A stretch of 34,828 bases of DNA from NCBI RefSeq assembly GCF_005844425.1, contig NZ_SPHL01000020.1:1-34828 (forward strand), in the 5' to 3' direction. Below, one piece after another: positions 16,778 through 24,541 of the stretch (the stretch's first letter is position 1; every line of letters starts with the position of its first letter). The notes under the pieces were generated by a model, which saw nothing but the letters and a program-made list of their open reading frames with translations, made no database searches and was not told the DNA's origin. A program made the translations under genes and the position numbers. The stretch is from Anaerofustis stercorihominis. GTDB lineage: Bacteria; Bacillota; Clostridia; Eubacteriales; Anaerofustaceae.

Positions 16778-17165
16778 TTATTTATATAAATATTTTCGAT
16801 TTATTATTTATAATATAAATACACGTTTTAGATATCCTATGGGTATTTTATTTAATGTTTATAGAAATTTAAAATTAAAAATAATATTATTTTTCACTCT
16901 ATTGTGTTTTATAAATAATAATATTAAGAATAAAACTTTAAAAATATAAATTAATATAAATAACCGATAAAATAATTTTTAACTATATTTATTTAAAATG
17001 TTAATTTACGATTTGCTTTGTTAAAAACCAGGATTAGTGCATATAAAAGTGCCTATAAAAAAATATTAATTTTTCACATATTAACTATTTATTATTATAA
17101 AAAGTTTTAATTTTTATAGTATAATATTAATTAATAAAAAACGAAAAGAATCAGAGGAGAAAAGT
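16778..17165. other. AT-rich non-coding gap upstream of the alcohol dehydrogenase gene
   Basis: About 390 bases, very AT-rich, with no open frame carrying a ribosome site and no RNA gene that I recognise. A TATAAT at 17120-17125, 41 bp before the dehydrogenase start, is a possible -10 without a convincing -35. Confidence 0.5.
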
Positions 17166-18323
17166 ATGAATAATTTTTATTTTCATTTACCTACAAAGGT
17201 TTATTTTGGTAAAGGACAGATAAAAAATTTACCTGAAATTTTATCCGGCTTAGGTAAAAAAGCATTGTTAGTTTACGGGGGAGGAAGTATTAAAAGAAGC
17301 GGACTTTATGATGAAGTTTTATCTTTATGCAAACAAAGCGGTGTTGAATTGTTCGAGCTTTCGGGGGTTGATCCAAACCCAAGAGTTGAGTCTGTAAGAG
17401 AAGGGGTAAAAATTTGTAAAGAAAATAATATTGATGTTGTTTTGGCAGCTGGTGGCGGAAGTACAATAGACTGTGCAAAAATGATTGCTGCTGCAGCAAA
17501 AAGCGAAGAAGATGCTTGGGAACTTGTAATACATCAAGATAAAATAAAAGATGCTCTTCCTATCGTTGATATTCTAACTCTTTCTGCAACAGGTTCCGAA
17601 ATGGACCCATTTGCAGTTATAAGCAATATGAAAGAGAATATGAAAATAGGGGTTACCAGTGAGCTTTTTAAACCTAAAGCATCAATTATGGATCCAAGTT
17701 ATACATGTTCTGTTCCTAAAAATCAAACGGCTGCCGGAACTGCCGATATAATGTCTCATATTTTTGAAAATTATTTTTCAAACGTAAAAGAAGGCTTTAT
17801 GCAATCAAGAATGGCAGAAGCATTATTAAAGACTTGTATAAAATACGGTCCTATTGCTTATAATGATCCTGAAAATTATGAAGCAAGAGCAAATCTTATG
17901 TGGGCTTCTTCATGGGCTATAAACGGATTACTTAGCTCAGGAAACGAGGTTGAATGGTGTGTTCATCCTATGGAACATGAACTTAGCGCATTCTATGACA
18001 TAACCCATGGTGTAGGACTTGCAATTCTTACTCCAAGATGGATGGAATATGTTTTAAATGAAAATACTCTTGATAAATTTGTTGAATACGGAATAAACGT
18101 TTGGGGAATTGCTCCTCATAAAGAAAAAGAAGAAATTGCTAAAGAAGCAATAAAAAATACATATGATTTCTTTAAAGGACTTGATATTCCAATGACTTTA
18201 AAAGAAGTTGGGATTGATGAAACTCACTTGGAAGAAATGGCAGAAAAAGTAGGGGAAATAAAAGGAGCTTATAAACCTTTAAATAAGGAAGATATGTTAA
18301 ATATTTATAAGATGTGTCTATAA
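17166..18323 (+). CDS. Iron-containing alcohol dehydrogenase, YqhD/butanol-dehydrogenase type
   Basis: A 385-residue group III alcohol dehydrogenase that reduces aldehydes to alcohols with NAD(P)H in the cytoplasm. Residues 1-180 form the nucleotide-binding half (YGGGSIKRSG at 37-46, AAGGGSTIDCAK around 94-105). The metal half has Asp194 and His198 in GTADIMSHIFE, His267 in CVHPMEHEL and His281 in ITHGVGLA, the full iron/zinc ligand set at the numbering of E. coli YqhD. Cofactor preference is uncertain. AGAGGAGAAAAGT precedes the ATG. It is monocistronic with its own terminator and probably serves fermentative NAD(P)H disposal or aldehyde detoxification (inference). Confidence 0.94.
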   Translation: MNNFYFHLPTKVYFGKGQIKNLPEILSGLGKKALLVYGGGSIKRSGLYDEVLSLCKQSGVELFELSGVDPNPRVESVREGVKICKENNIDVVLAAGGGSTIDCAKMIAAAAKSEEDAWELVIHQDKIKDALPIVDILTLSATGSEMDPFAVISNMKENMKIGVTSELFKPKASIMDPSYTCSVPKNQTAAGTADIMSHIFENYFSNVKEGFMQSRMAEALLKTCIKYGPIAYNDPENYEARANLMWASSWAINGLLSSGNEVEWCVHPMEHELSAFYDITHGVGLAILTPRWMEYVLNENTLDKFVEYGINVWGIAPHKEKEEIAKEAIKNTYDFFKGLDIPMTLKEVGIDETHLEEMAEKVGEIKGAYKPLNKEDMLNIYKMCL

Positions 18324-18349
18324 AAAAAAGAGGAGAAATCCTCTTTTTT
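18324..18349 (+). terminator. Rho-independent terminator after the alcohol dehydrogenase gene
   Basis: AAAAAAGAGGA-(GAAA)-TCCTCTTTTTT starting right after the stop codon. Confidence 0.92.
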
Positions 18350-18433
18350 ATTTTATATAATATTATGTTAAAAATGAATGTAAATTGTTATATCCTTATA
18401 TAATATTTTTTACTTAAGTTTTTTATTTAATAA

Positions 18434-18457
18434 AAAAAGGAGCCTTAGCTCCTTTTT
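18434..18457 (-). terminator. Rho-independent terminator after desulfoferrodoxin
   Basis: AAAAAGGAGC-(CTTA)-GCTCCTTTTT, 9 bp beyond the dfx stop on the minus strand. It is symmetric, so it also backs up the dehydrogenase terminator. Confidence 0.9.
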
Positions 18458-18466
18458 AATGTTTTA

Positions 18467-18841
18467 CTATTTTTTCCATAATCCGTGAAGATTACAATGT
18501 TCGTAAGCTGCTACGAATTCATCACCGTCAGCAAGGATAAATTCAGCTTTTGGTGCATCACCTGGTTTTAAGTTTTTAACTTGGTGACCAAGTTTTGTTT
18601 CAATCCAAATGAATTCGATGAAGTGTTCTTCAAGCATTGGATGTTCAACTTCACCTACTTGTACGCTTACTTTGTTGCCGTCAACTGTTACAGCTGGTAC
18701 GTGTTTTTCTAAAGCACCGTCTGTTTGACCTGGTTTTAATTCTTCCATTTTTTCTCCGCAGCACATTACAGGTACTCCTTTGTTTACTGCAAATACTACG
18801 ATGTTTCCACAATGTTTACATTTAAAAAATTTAGCTTCCAT
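18467..18841 (-). CDS. dfx: Desulfoferrodoxin, class I superoxide reductase
   Basis: A 124-residue protein that reduces superoxide to peroxide without making oxygen. I start at ATG 18841: AAAAGGATGGG lies about 10 bases before it, whereas the in-frame ATG at 18853 sits inside that ribosome site. The N-terminal desulforedoxin domain holds Cys8, Cys11, Cys27, Cys28 (FKCKHCGN ... VMCCGEKM). The catalytic domain has Glu45-Lys46-His47, His67 (VEHPM), His73 (EEHFIEF), Cys116 and His119 (EHCNLHGLW), the complete Fe(His)4Cys site. It is the last gene of the crp-fprA-dfx operon, 46 bp after fprA. Confidence 0.95.
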   Translation of the reverse strand: MEAKFFKCKHCGNIVVFAVNKGVPVMCCGEKMEELKPGQTDGALEKHVPAVTVDGNKVSVQVGEVEHPMLEEHFIEFIWIETKLGHQVKNLKPGDAPKAEFILADGDEFVAAYEHCNLHGLWKK

Positions 18842-18887
18842 TTTTATTCCCATCCTTTTCTTAATTTTTTATTTTTAATAAATGTAG

Positions 18888-20099
18888 CTATTTATTAATT
18901 TCATTTACTATGTTTTCAGCTAATACGTCAAGTTGTTGTACATTTTCATCACTTAATGCAGATTTTATTGTAATATCTCCATCAATGTAGTTGATGTTTT
19001 TAAGTTTTTCAACGATTGCTTTCATTTTCTTTGTTGCCATTGGACCCCATGTTCCGTTTTCAATGAATGCAACGTTTCTGTTTTGAAGATTATGAGCTAC
19101 TATTTCATGAAGAAGTGTTTCCATTTTAGGGAAGATTTCGTTGTTGTAAGTTACTGATGCAAATACAATTGTTTTATATTTGAAAGCATCAGATAAGATA
19201 TATGAAGGATCAGTTTTTGATGCATCGTATACTTTTACATTTTTAACGCCTTTATCAGCGATTTTGTCTGCAAGAGCATTTGCAGCCTTAGCTGTATTTC
19301 CGTAAACTGATGCATAAACAACCATTACAGAATTTTCTTCTGCTTCATATGTGCTCCAGTGATTGTATTTGTCTAAAATCATTCCGATATCGTCTTTATC
19401 TCTCCAAAGATGTCCATGAAGAGGGCAAATTAGTTCAATATCAAGTGTTGCAGCTTTTTTAAGTAGAGCTTGAACTTGTGGACCGTATTTACCAACGATG
19501 TTTGTGAAATATCTTCTGTTTTCATCAATCCAGCCGTTTTCATAATTTACTTCGTCTGTGTATAAGTTTCCGTCAATTGCTCCGAATGTACCGAAAGCAT
19601 CTGCTGAGAATAAAATTTTATCTGTTACGTCATATGTTACCATAGCTTCTGGCCAGTGAACCATTGGTGCCATAACGAAAGCAAGAGTATGTTTACCTGT
19701 GTTTAAAGTATCATTTTCTTTTACGATTAAAGCTCTTGAATCAATATCAAAATCAAAGAATTGTTTAATCATGTTAACTGTTTTTTGGTTGCATACAACT
19801 TTTGCTTCAGGGTAGCGGTATACTACTTCGCTAAGCATAGCACAGTGGTCAGGTTCCATATGATTTACAACGATATAATCAAGATTTTTTCCGTCTAAAA
19901 CTGCTGTTAAATTTTCAATGAAATCTTCTCCTGCTGTTTTGTCAACAGTATCGAATAATACATTTTTTTCATCAAGTAAAACGTATGAGTTGTAAGAAAC
20001 TCCGTTTTCAACAGGATAAATGTTTTCGAATAATTCAATTCTTCTGTCGTTTACTCCAATAAAATATAAATCTTCTTTTACTTTTCTGACATTTTTCAT
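18888..20099 (-). CDS. fprA: Flavodiiron protein FprA (A-type flavoprotein; O2/NO reductase)
   Basis: A 403-residue protein that reduces oxygen to water or nitric oxide to nitrous oxide. The N-terminal beta-lactamase-like domain has the full diiron ligand set: His80, Glu82, Asp84 and His85 in NHMEPDHC, His148 in MVHWPE, Asp167 in SADAFG and His228 in CPLHGHLW. From about residue 255 follows a flavodoxin domain with the FMN loop YASVYGNTAK. There is no fused rubredoxin, so a separate donor is needed. GGAAATTTGTAAATT precedes the ATG. It lies 21 bp after the Crp-type gene and 46 bp before dfx, forming an oxygen/superoxide detoxification operon. Confidence 0.96.
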   Translation of the reverse strand: MKNVRKVKEDLYFIGVNDRRIELFENIYPVENGVSYNSYVLLDEKNVLFDTVDKTAGEDFIENLTAVLDGKNLDYIVVNHMEPDHCAMLSEVVYRYPEAKVVCNQKTVNMIKQFFDFDIDSRALIVKENDTLNTGKHTLAFVMAPMVHWPEAMVTYDVTDKILFSADAFGTFGAIDGNLYTDEVNYENGWIDENRRYFTNIVGKYGPQVQALLKKAATLDIELICPLHGHLWRDKDDIGMILDKYNHWSTYEAEENSVMVVYASVYGNTAKAANALADKIADKGVKNVKVYDASKTDPSYILSDAFKYKTIVFASVTYNNEIFPKMETLLHEIVAHNLQNRNVAFIENGTWGPMATKKMKAIVEKLKNINYIDGDITIKSALSDENVQQLDVLAENIVNEINK

Positions 20100-20120
20100 A
20101 ATTTACAAATTTCCTTTCCC

Positions 20121-20804
20121 TTAACTGTTTAAACATAGTTGTTCTAGTTTTTCCAAATTCAAAATTTCTATATGCTTTTTGCTTACTTTTATTAAATTTT
20201 CTTTTTGCATTTTCATTAAGCTTCTGGATAAAGACGGCCTTTTTACTCCGAAGAAATCAGCCATATCCTCTCTTGTCATGTATATTCTTACTTTGTTGTT
20301 TCTATCTTTGTTTTCAAGTAAATACAAAGATATTTTTTCTTCCAAAGTCGTTGCTGAGAGAATATGTATTTTTTTCATAAGAGCAAGAGATTTATCTGCC
20401 TGAAGATGCATGATGTTTCTTATTAACATTTTATGAAACTTACAGGCTCTTTCGCATACATTAAAGAAGAAATTCCAAGGAATTATGAGTACTGTTGATT
20501 TTTTTGTTGATATTGCATCATAATAATTGTAATCATTAGATTCACCTTGAAACAAATCTCCAAATATTTCTCCGTCATTTATTTCATAAAATATGTTTCT
20601 GTTTCCCGACGGATAATCTTTTACTATCATTACTTCGCCTTTTAAGAGAACATATAAGTAATTAGGTTTGTCTTCTTCTTTAAATATGAGTTCATCTTCT
20701 GCATACTCTTTAATTTTTGATTTTGAACATATCATCATTTCTTCTATTGATTTTATGTCAATATCATAAAACAATTCGGATTTTGCTATTAAACCATAAT
20801 CCAT
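20121..20804 (-). CDS. Crp/Fnr-family regulator of the fprA-dfx operon
   Basis: A 227-residue regulator. I use ATG 20804, which has GGGAG 6 bases upstream; an earlier ATG at 20831 lacks a ribosome site. Residues about 20-115 form the cyclic-nucleotide-type beta-roll (YVLLKGEVMIV, INDGEIFGDLF). The usual cAMP-phosphate Arg-Ser motif is absent, so cAMP is unlikely. A long dimer helix follows. The C-terminal HTH is at about 176-206 (MTREDMADFFGVKRPSLSRS). Cys26, Cys117, Cys121 and Cys224 are present but not in the Fnr N-terminal spacing. It is first in the operon with fprA and dfx. A haem- or redox-sensing HcpR-like role is plausible but inferred. A perfect dyad upstream is its likely binding site. 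Confidence 0.85.
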   Translation of the reverse strand: MDYGLIAKSELFYDIDIKSIEEMMICSKSKIKEYAEDELIFKEEDKPNYLYVLLKGEVMIVKDYPSGNRNIFYEINDGEIFGDLFQGESNDYNYYDAISTKKSTVLIIPWNFFFNVCERACKFHKMLIRNIMHLQADKSLALMKKIHILSATTLEEKISLYLLENKDRNNKVRIYMTREDMADFFGVKRPSLSRSLMKMQKENLIKVSKKHIEILNLEKLEQLCLNS

Positions 20805-20848
20805 CTTTTTCTCCCAAATACCATAAAGCATGTTTAATGAATTTTCTA

Positions 20849-20892
20849 TATAGTAACAAATTATAGAAATAAATTCCGTAACATTTGTTACG
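20849..20892 (-). promoter_or_regulatory. Promoter region of crp-fprA-dfx with a Crp/Fnr-type dyad
   Basis: CGTAACA-TT-TGTTACG (20877-20892) is a perfect 7-2-7 palindrome. A GTAACA half-site recurs at 20853-20858. On the minus strand two -10 candidates follow: TATAAT (20860-20865), whose -35 region would be covered by the dyad, and TACTAT (20849-20854), which would put the dyad near -42, the class II activator position. Which is used decides between repression and activation. Confidence 0.65.
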
Positions 20893-20986
20893 CTTTTATA
20901 GATTTTACATTAAAAATTTATTAAAATCAATCAAAATTTTACAAAACTAAAAAAATTTAATAAAATTATAATATAAAGAGGTGTTT

Positions 20987-21492
20987 ATGTTGAATATTAG
21001 AATAGAAGAAGGATATTTGTATAAAGAGGAAATAAAGGAACTTTTTAGGGAAGATACAAATATGCTTGTGGAAAATGATGAAGAATTAAAAAATTATCTT
21101 GAAATTCAAAACTACGATGAAGAGTTACATGATTTAGAGTTAAAATATTCTAAACCATGGGGAAGGCTTTATATTTTTTTTGTGATGATAAACCTGGCGG
21201 GTGTATTGCGCTAAAAAAATTAGATAAGTTAAACTGTGAGATGAAAAGGCTTTAAGTAAGAAAAGAATACAGAGGTAAGAAAATAAGCGAAAAACTTATA
21301 AATAAAATTATCGATGACGCAGTAAATATAGGGTATAAGCATATGTTTTTGGATACTCTGCCTTTTTTAAAGAGTGCTATTCATTTATATAATAAATTTG
21401 GTTTTTATGAGATTGAAAGTTACAATAATTCTCCTATGGATACTTCAATATATATGAAGTTGGATTTAGATAAAAATCAGTTTGCCGAATAA
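20987..21492 (+). pseudogene. Decayed GNAT-family acetyltransferase
   Basis: The start ATG 20987 has AAAGAGG at good spacing and the frame reads MLNIRIEEGYLYKEEIKELF ... KPWGRLYIFF. In the T-run at 21174-21181 (eight Ts, where nine would keep frame) it shifts. The continuation from 21181 reads CDDKPGGCIALKKLDKLN ... RKEYRGKKISEKLINKIID, then ALHLYNKFGFYE-like GNAT text (AIHLYNKFGFYEIESYNNSP) to a stop at 21492. There is also an in-frame TAA at 21253-21255 where GNAT proteins usually have a residue before VRKEYRG. Two independent lesions argue for a true pseudogene rather than one sequencing error. Acetyl-CoA loop (RGKKIS) and the C-terminal YNKFGF remain recognisable. Confidence 0.85.
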
Positions 21493-21716
21493 AATTTTTT
21501 AATTGTAATTTATAAATTTTATTTATAATGGTAAGTTATCAGTAAATAGCAATTCATTGTTTAGTGATTTTGATATTAATTTAATTATAAAAAAATAAAA
21601 TAATACTCTCATCGTAAACATCAATACACATTAAAACAAATCAATATTGCATATTCATAAAAATATTGTTATTATTATAGAAAACATTTTGAACAAATAA
21701 AAATTGAGGTATAGAT

Positions 21717-22718
21717 ATGTCTGAAGATAAAAAAACTATTTTAAGCGGTATACAATCAAGCGGAGAATTTACAATAGGAAATTATTTCGGAGCAATAAAA
21801 AACTGGGTTGAACGTCAGGATGATTATAATTGTATGTATTTTATAGCAGATATGCATGCAATAACAGTAAATCAAGTTCCTGCGACTTTAAGAAAGAGAT
21901 CTTTTGAATGTGCGGCAATGCTTCTTGCAAGCGGTATTGACCCTGAAAAATCTCTTTTATTCATTCAGTCTCATGTTCATCAACATGCAGAACTTGGCTG
22001 GATACTTAACTGTTTTACTCATATGGGCGAACTTTCAAGAATGACACAATATAAAGATAAATCAAAAAATCAAGGTGAAAACATAAAAGTAGGACTTTTT
22101 GATTATCCTGTTTTAATGGCTGCTGATATACTTTTATATCAAGCGGATCTTGTTCCTGTGGGAGATGATCAAAAACAACATCTTGAACTTACAAGAACAA
22201 TAGCAAACAGATTTAACAATACATTTTCACCTACTTTCAAAGTTCCCGAAGGTTATTATGGTGAAAGCGGGGCAAGAATAATGTCTCTTCAAGATCCAAG
22301 TAAGAAAATGTCTAAATCAGACGAAAACAAAAACGGATTTATTTCAATGATAGATAAAAAAGATGTAATTATGGCAAAATGTAAAAGAGCCGTTACAGAT
22401 TCTGATATGAATATTATTTACGACAAAGAAAACAAACCTGGAGTTTCAAATCTTCTTGAAATATATTCTTGTGCTACAAACAAAACAATAGAAGAAGCCG
22501 TAAAAGATTTTGAAGGAAAGAATTACGCATACTTTAAAACAGCTGTAGGGGAAAGTATCGCAGACAGACTTACTCCTATTCAAGATGAATTTGAAAGACT
22601 TTGTAAAGATAAAGCATATGTTAACGAAGTTTTACAAAAAAGCAGTGAACAAGCAAGCTGCATTGCAAACAAAACACTTAGAAAAGTTAAAAAGAAAGTT
22701 GGATTTTACAGTTTATAA
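21717..22718 (+). CDS. trpS: Tryptophanyl-tRNA synthetase
   Basis: A 333-residue class Ic synthetase that charges tRNA-Trp. The HIGH-equivalent is TIGN (19-22) after LSGIQSSGEF. The second signature is KMSKS at 197-201. GDDQKQHLELTR and the YFIADMHAIT segment are typical. The length is normal. A GAGGT lies 8 bases before the ATG. It is monocistronic with its own terminator. The 224-base upstream gap is AT-rich and shows no T-box specifier stem or antiterminator that I can recognise. Confidence 0.97.
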   Translation: MSEDKKTILSGIQSSGEFTIGNYFGAIKNWVERQDDYNCMYFIADMHAITVNQVPATLRKRSFECAAMLLASGIDPEKSLLFIQSHVHQHAELGWILNCFTHMGELSRMTQYKDKSKNQGENIKVGLFDYPVLMAADILLYQADLVPVGDDQKQHLELTRTIANRFNNTFSPTFKVPEGYYGESGARIMSLQDPSKKMSKSDENKNGFISMIDKKDVIMAKCKRAVTDSDMNIIYDKENKPGVSNLLEIYSCATNKTIEEAVKDFEGKNYAYFKTAVGESIADRLTPIQDEFERLCKDKAYVNEVLQKSSEQASCIANKTLRKVKKKVGFYSL

Positions 22719-22742
22719 AAAGAGGAGAGATCTCCTCTTTTT
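22717..22742 (+). terminator. Rho-independent terminator after trpS
   Basis: AAAAAGAGGAGA-GA-TCTCCTCTTTTT, a 12-bp perfect stem followed by more Ts, overlapping the stop codon. Confidence 0.93.
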
Positions 22743-23055
22743 TTATTGTATATAAATTATGTATGAGGTTAATTTAGTCTTTTTATGATAAATAAATGAT
22801 ATAAAGGATAAGGTAAATATAGATTACAGTTTATAATTACTTTGACTATATTTATAAGATATGTTTACAATGTATGTTTGTGAATTTAAAAGAAGATATT
22901 TATTTGATATCATGATTTTTTATAAATAAAAAGGTAAATAAAAAATATGTTTTATCATTAAAAACAATAAAGTACATATAGAAATGTATTTATAGAATAA
23001 ACTTTTTATTAATAAATTTTATTTTTATATTTTAATAAAAAAAATAAAAAAACAG
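22743..23055. other. AT-rich non-coding gap before the DUF3793-flavodoxin promoter
   Basis: About 310 bases with no ribosome-site-backed frame, no recognisable RNA gene and no terminator hairpin of note. The regulatory region described next starts at its right end. Confidence 0.5.
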
Positions 23056-23084
23056 TTGACAAAGAGAAAAAATAATGATATCTT
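23056..23084 (+). promoter_or_regulatory. Sigma-A promoter of DUF3793-flavodoxin
   Basis: A perfect TTGACA (23056-23061), a 17-bp spacer and TATCTT (23079-23084) with an extended TGA element. The start codon is about 240 bp downstream, so the leader is long. Confidence 0.7.
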
Positions 23085-23092
23085 ATATACAA

Positions 23093-23108
23093 GTTAGCAA
23101 TGACTAAC
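23093..23108. promoter_or_regulatory. GTTAG-N6-CTAAC operator, copy 1
   Basis: GTTAGCAATGACTAAC, a 5-6-5 inverted repeat beginning 9 bp after the -10 box, so it overlaps the expected transcription start. It resembles half-sites of DtxR/IdeR operators (GTTAG/CTAAC) but with wider spacing. A DtxR-type regulator is encoded at 24542-24916. Confidence 0.65.
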
Positions 23109-23154
23109 AACAAATAAAGGTGAAAGAATTATACCCATATTTTTTTAACCGCAT

Positions 23155-23170
23155 GTTAGCAAAGACTAAC
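23155..23170. promoter_or_regulatory. GTTAG-N6-CTAAC operator, copy 2
   Basis: GTTAGCAAAGACTAAC, identical to copy 1 except one central base. It starts exactly 62 bp after copy 1, about six helical turns, so both lie on the same DNA face. It is within the transcribed leader. Confidence 0.6.
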
Positions 23171-23244
23171 AATATTTATCTCTTTTATATATGAATCGGA
23201 TATGTTTCGATTTATAAAAATTTCTTTTCATTACATTATAGAAT

Positions 23245-23303
23245 TCAAGGTACCGTGACATATATGTTTTAGCCTTCCAATTATTCCCTTCACGGTACCA
23301 TGA
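23245..23303. repeat. Two TCA-N-GGTACC-N-TGA near-palindromes, also a 10-bp RNA stem
   Basis: TCAAGGTACCGTGA (23245-23258) and TCACGGTACCATGA (23290-23303) are paired near-palindromes 45 bp apart. Because GGTACC is self-complementary, the same elements give a perfect 10-bp stem between 23249-23258 and 23290-23299 with a 31-base loop. No T-run follows, so this is not a terminator. It ends about 15 bases before the ribosome site of the DUF3793 gene. Confidence 0.6.
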
Positions 23304-23325
23304 CTTTCTATAAATGGAGGTTATT

Positions 23326-23877
23326 ATGATTGAAAAATATTTAATTGAACATTGTTCTCCAACCCTTGCAAATCTTAAAACGGCAAATTTGTTTTCATTT
23401 AAAGTTAGTGACATAAAAACTTTAAAAGAAAGTATAAGGGCATGGAATTATGAGCTTAACGAAAAAGGCATATATTTATCTTTACTAAATGTGAAAAATA
23501 ACTTAGCCCTTGTTTATGTATACAGAAGAAAAAAACTTGAAGAAGATTTAAAGAAGGACGGAGTAGGTGAGATATTAAATATTTACGGATATAAAAACAC
23601 TAATATTGATTATGCAATAAACACATTAAAAGAAAGGCTTAAGTTTAGCGATAATTTTCCTCATGAAATAGGTTTGTTTCTTGGTTATCCCCTTGAAGAT
23701 GTTAAGGGATTTATAGAAAATCTCGGTAAGAATTCAAAATGCTCGGGGTGCTGGAAAGTTTATTCAAACGAGTGTGAAAAAATAAAAATGTTTAACAAGT
23801 TCAATAAATGCAAAAAAGTATACTCAATGCTTTTTAACGGCGGCAGGTCAATTTCTAAACTTGCTGTTGGCATTTAA
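23326..23877 (+). CDS. DUF3793 family protein
   Basis: A 183-residue soluble protein starting at ATG 23326 behind TGGAGG; an in-frame ATG at 23314 overlaps that ribosome site. It matches the DUF3793 family by HCSPTLANLKTANLFSF at the N-terminus, FPHEIGLFLGYPLEDVKGFI at about 111-130 and the cysteine-rich CSGCWKVYSNEC. No enzymatic function is established that I can name. The family often sits beside flavodoxin and iron-uptake genes in Clostridia, and here flavodoxin follows after 28 bp. With the DtxR-like boxes upstream, an iron-limitation role is inferred. Confidence 0.88.
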   Translation: MIEKYLIEHCSPTLANLKTANLFSFKVSDIKTLKESIRAWNYELNEKGIYLSLLNVKNNLALVYVYRRKKLEEDLKKDGVGEILNIYGYKNTNIDYAINTLKERLKFSDNFPHEIGLFLGYPLEDVKGFIENLGKNSKCSGCWKVYSNECEKIKMFNKFNKCKKVYSMLFNGGRSISKLAVGI

Positions 23878-23905
23878 AATAAATATAAGCGAGGTATAAA
23901 ATATA

Positions 23906-24328
23906 ATGAGTAAAGTGGCAGTTGTATACTGGAGCGGAACAGGTAATACAGAAATGATGGCTCAAATGGTTGAAGCAGGTATTGTTGAAGCAGGCGGTAG
24001 TGCAAGTATGATGACAAGCGCAGAATTTACTTGTGATATGGTAGATGAATTTGATGCTATTGCATTTGGATGTCCTTCAATGGGAAGCGAACAACTTGAA
24101 GAAAGCGAATTTGAACCAATGTTTAGAGAAATAGAAGACAAGTTAAGCGGAAAGAAAATTGCTTTATTTGGTTCTTACGGTTGGGGAGACGGTGAGTGGA
24201 TGAGAAACTGGGAAGATGAGTGTTCATCTGACGGTGCCACTATGGCACATGAAAGTGTAATATGCTGTGGAGCTCCTGATGATTCAGCTAATGAAGATTT
24301 AAAAGCTCTTGGAAAAGCTCTTGTTTAA
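23906..24328 (+). CDS. Flavodoxin
   Basis: A 140-residue short-chain flavodoxin, an FMN electron carrier that replaces ferredoxin when iron is scarce. The phosphate loop is WSGTGNTEMMA at about 9-19. The aromatic FMN-stacking loops are in FGCPSMGSEQLEESEFE (about 54-70) and FGSYGWGDGEWM (about 88-99). GCGAGGTATAAAATATA precedes the ATG. It is co-transcribed with DUF3793 and ends in a strong terminator. Confidence 0.95.
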   Translation: MSKVAVVYWSGTGNTEMMAQMVEAGIVEAGGSASMMTSAEFTCDMVDEFDAIAFGCPSMGSEQLEESEFEPMFREIEDKLSGKKIALFGSYGWGDGEWMRNWEDECSSDGATMAHESVICCGAPDDSANEDLKALGKALV

Positions 24329-24356
24329 TTTAACCCCCTAAAATATATAATTACTT

Positions 24357-24387
24357 AGATGCAGAAACTTTTCTGCATCTTATTTTT
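24357..24387 (+). terminator. Rho-independent terminator after flavodoxin
   Basis: AGATGCAGAAA-CT-TTTCTGCATCT, an 11-bp perfect stem followed by TATTTTT. Confidence 0.9.
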
Positions 24388-24541
24388 GATAACAATATAA
24401 AAGTCATTAAATTTAATGTTTTAATATCTTATAAATAAAATATTGTTTTTTTTTATGAGATAATATAAAATATATAGAAAACGTAAATAAAATATATAAA
24501 TATATAGAAAATCATAAAAACAAAAATATTGGGAGATTTGT

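Noticed and set aside
16222-16789. Open frames overlapping the 3' part of topA on both strands
   Set aside because: They are out-of-frame readings of the zinc-ribbon region, which is intact in the topA frame.
21493-21716. Possible T-box leader upstream of trpS
   Set aside because: The region is short and AT-rich. I find no specifier stem, T-box sequence or terminator/antiterminator pair.
24468-24511. Direct repeat AAATATATAGAAAA, two copies 30 bp apart, upstream of the DtxR-type gene
   Set aside because: Pure A/T-rich sequence with low information; chance is likely in this background, and no symmetry suggests a binding site.
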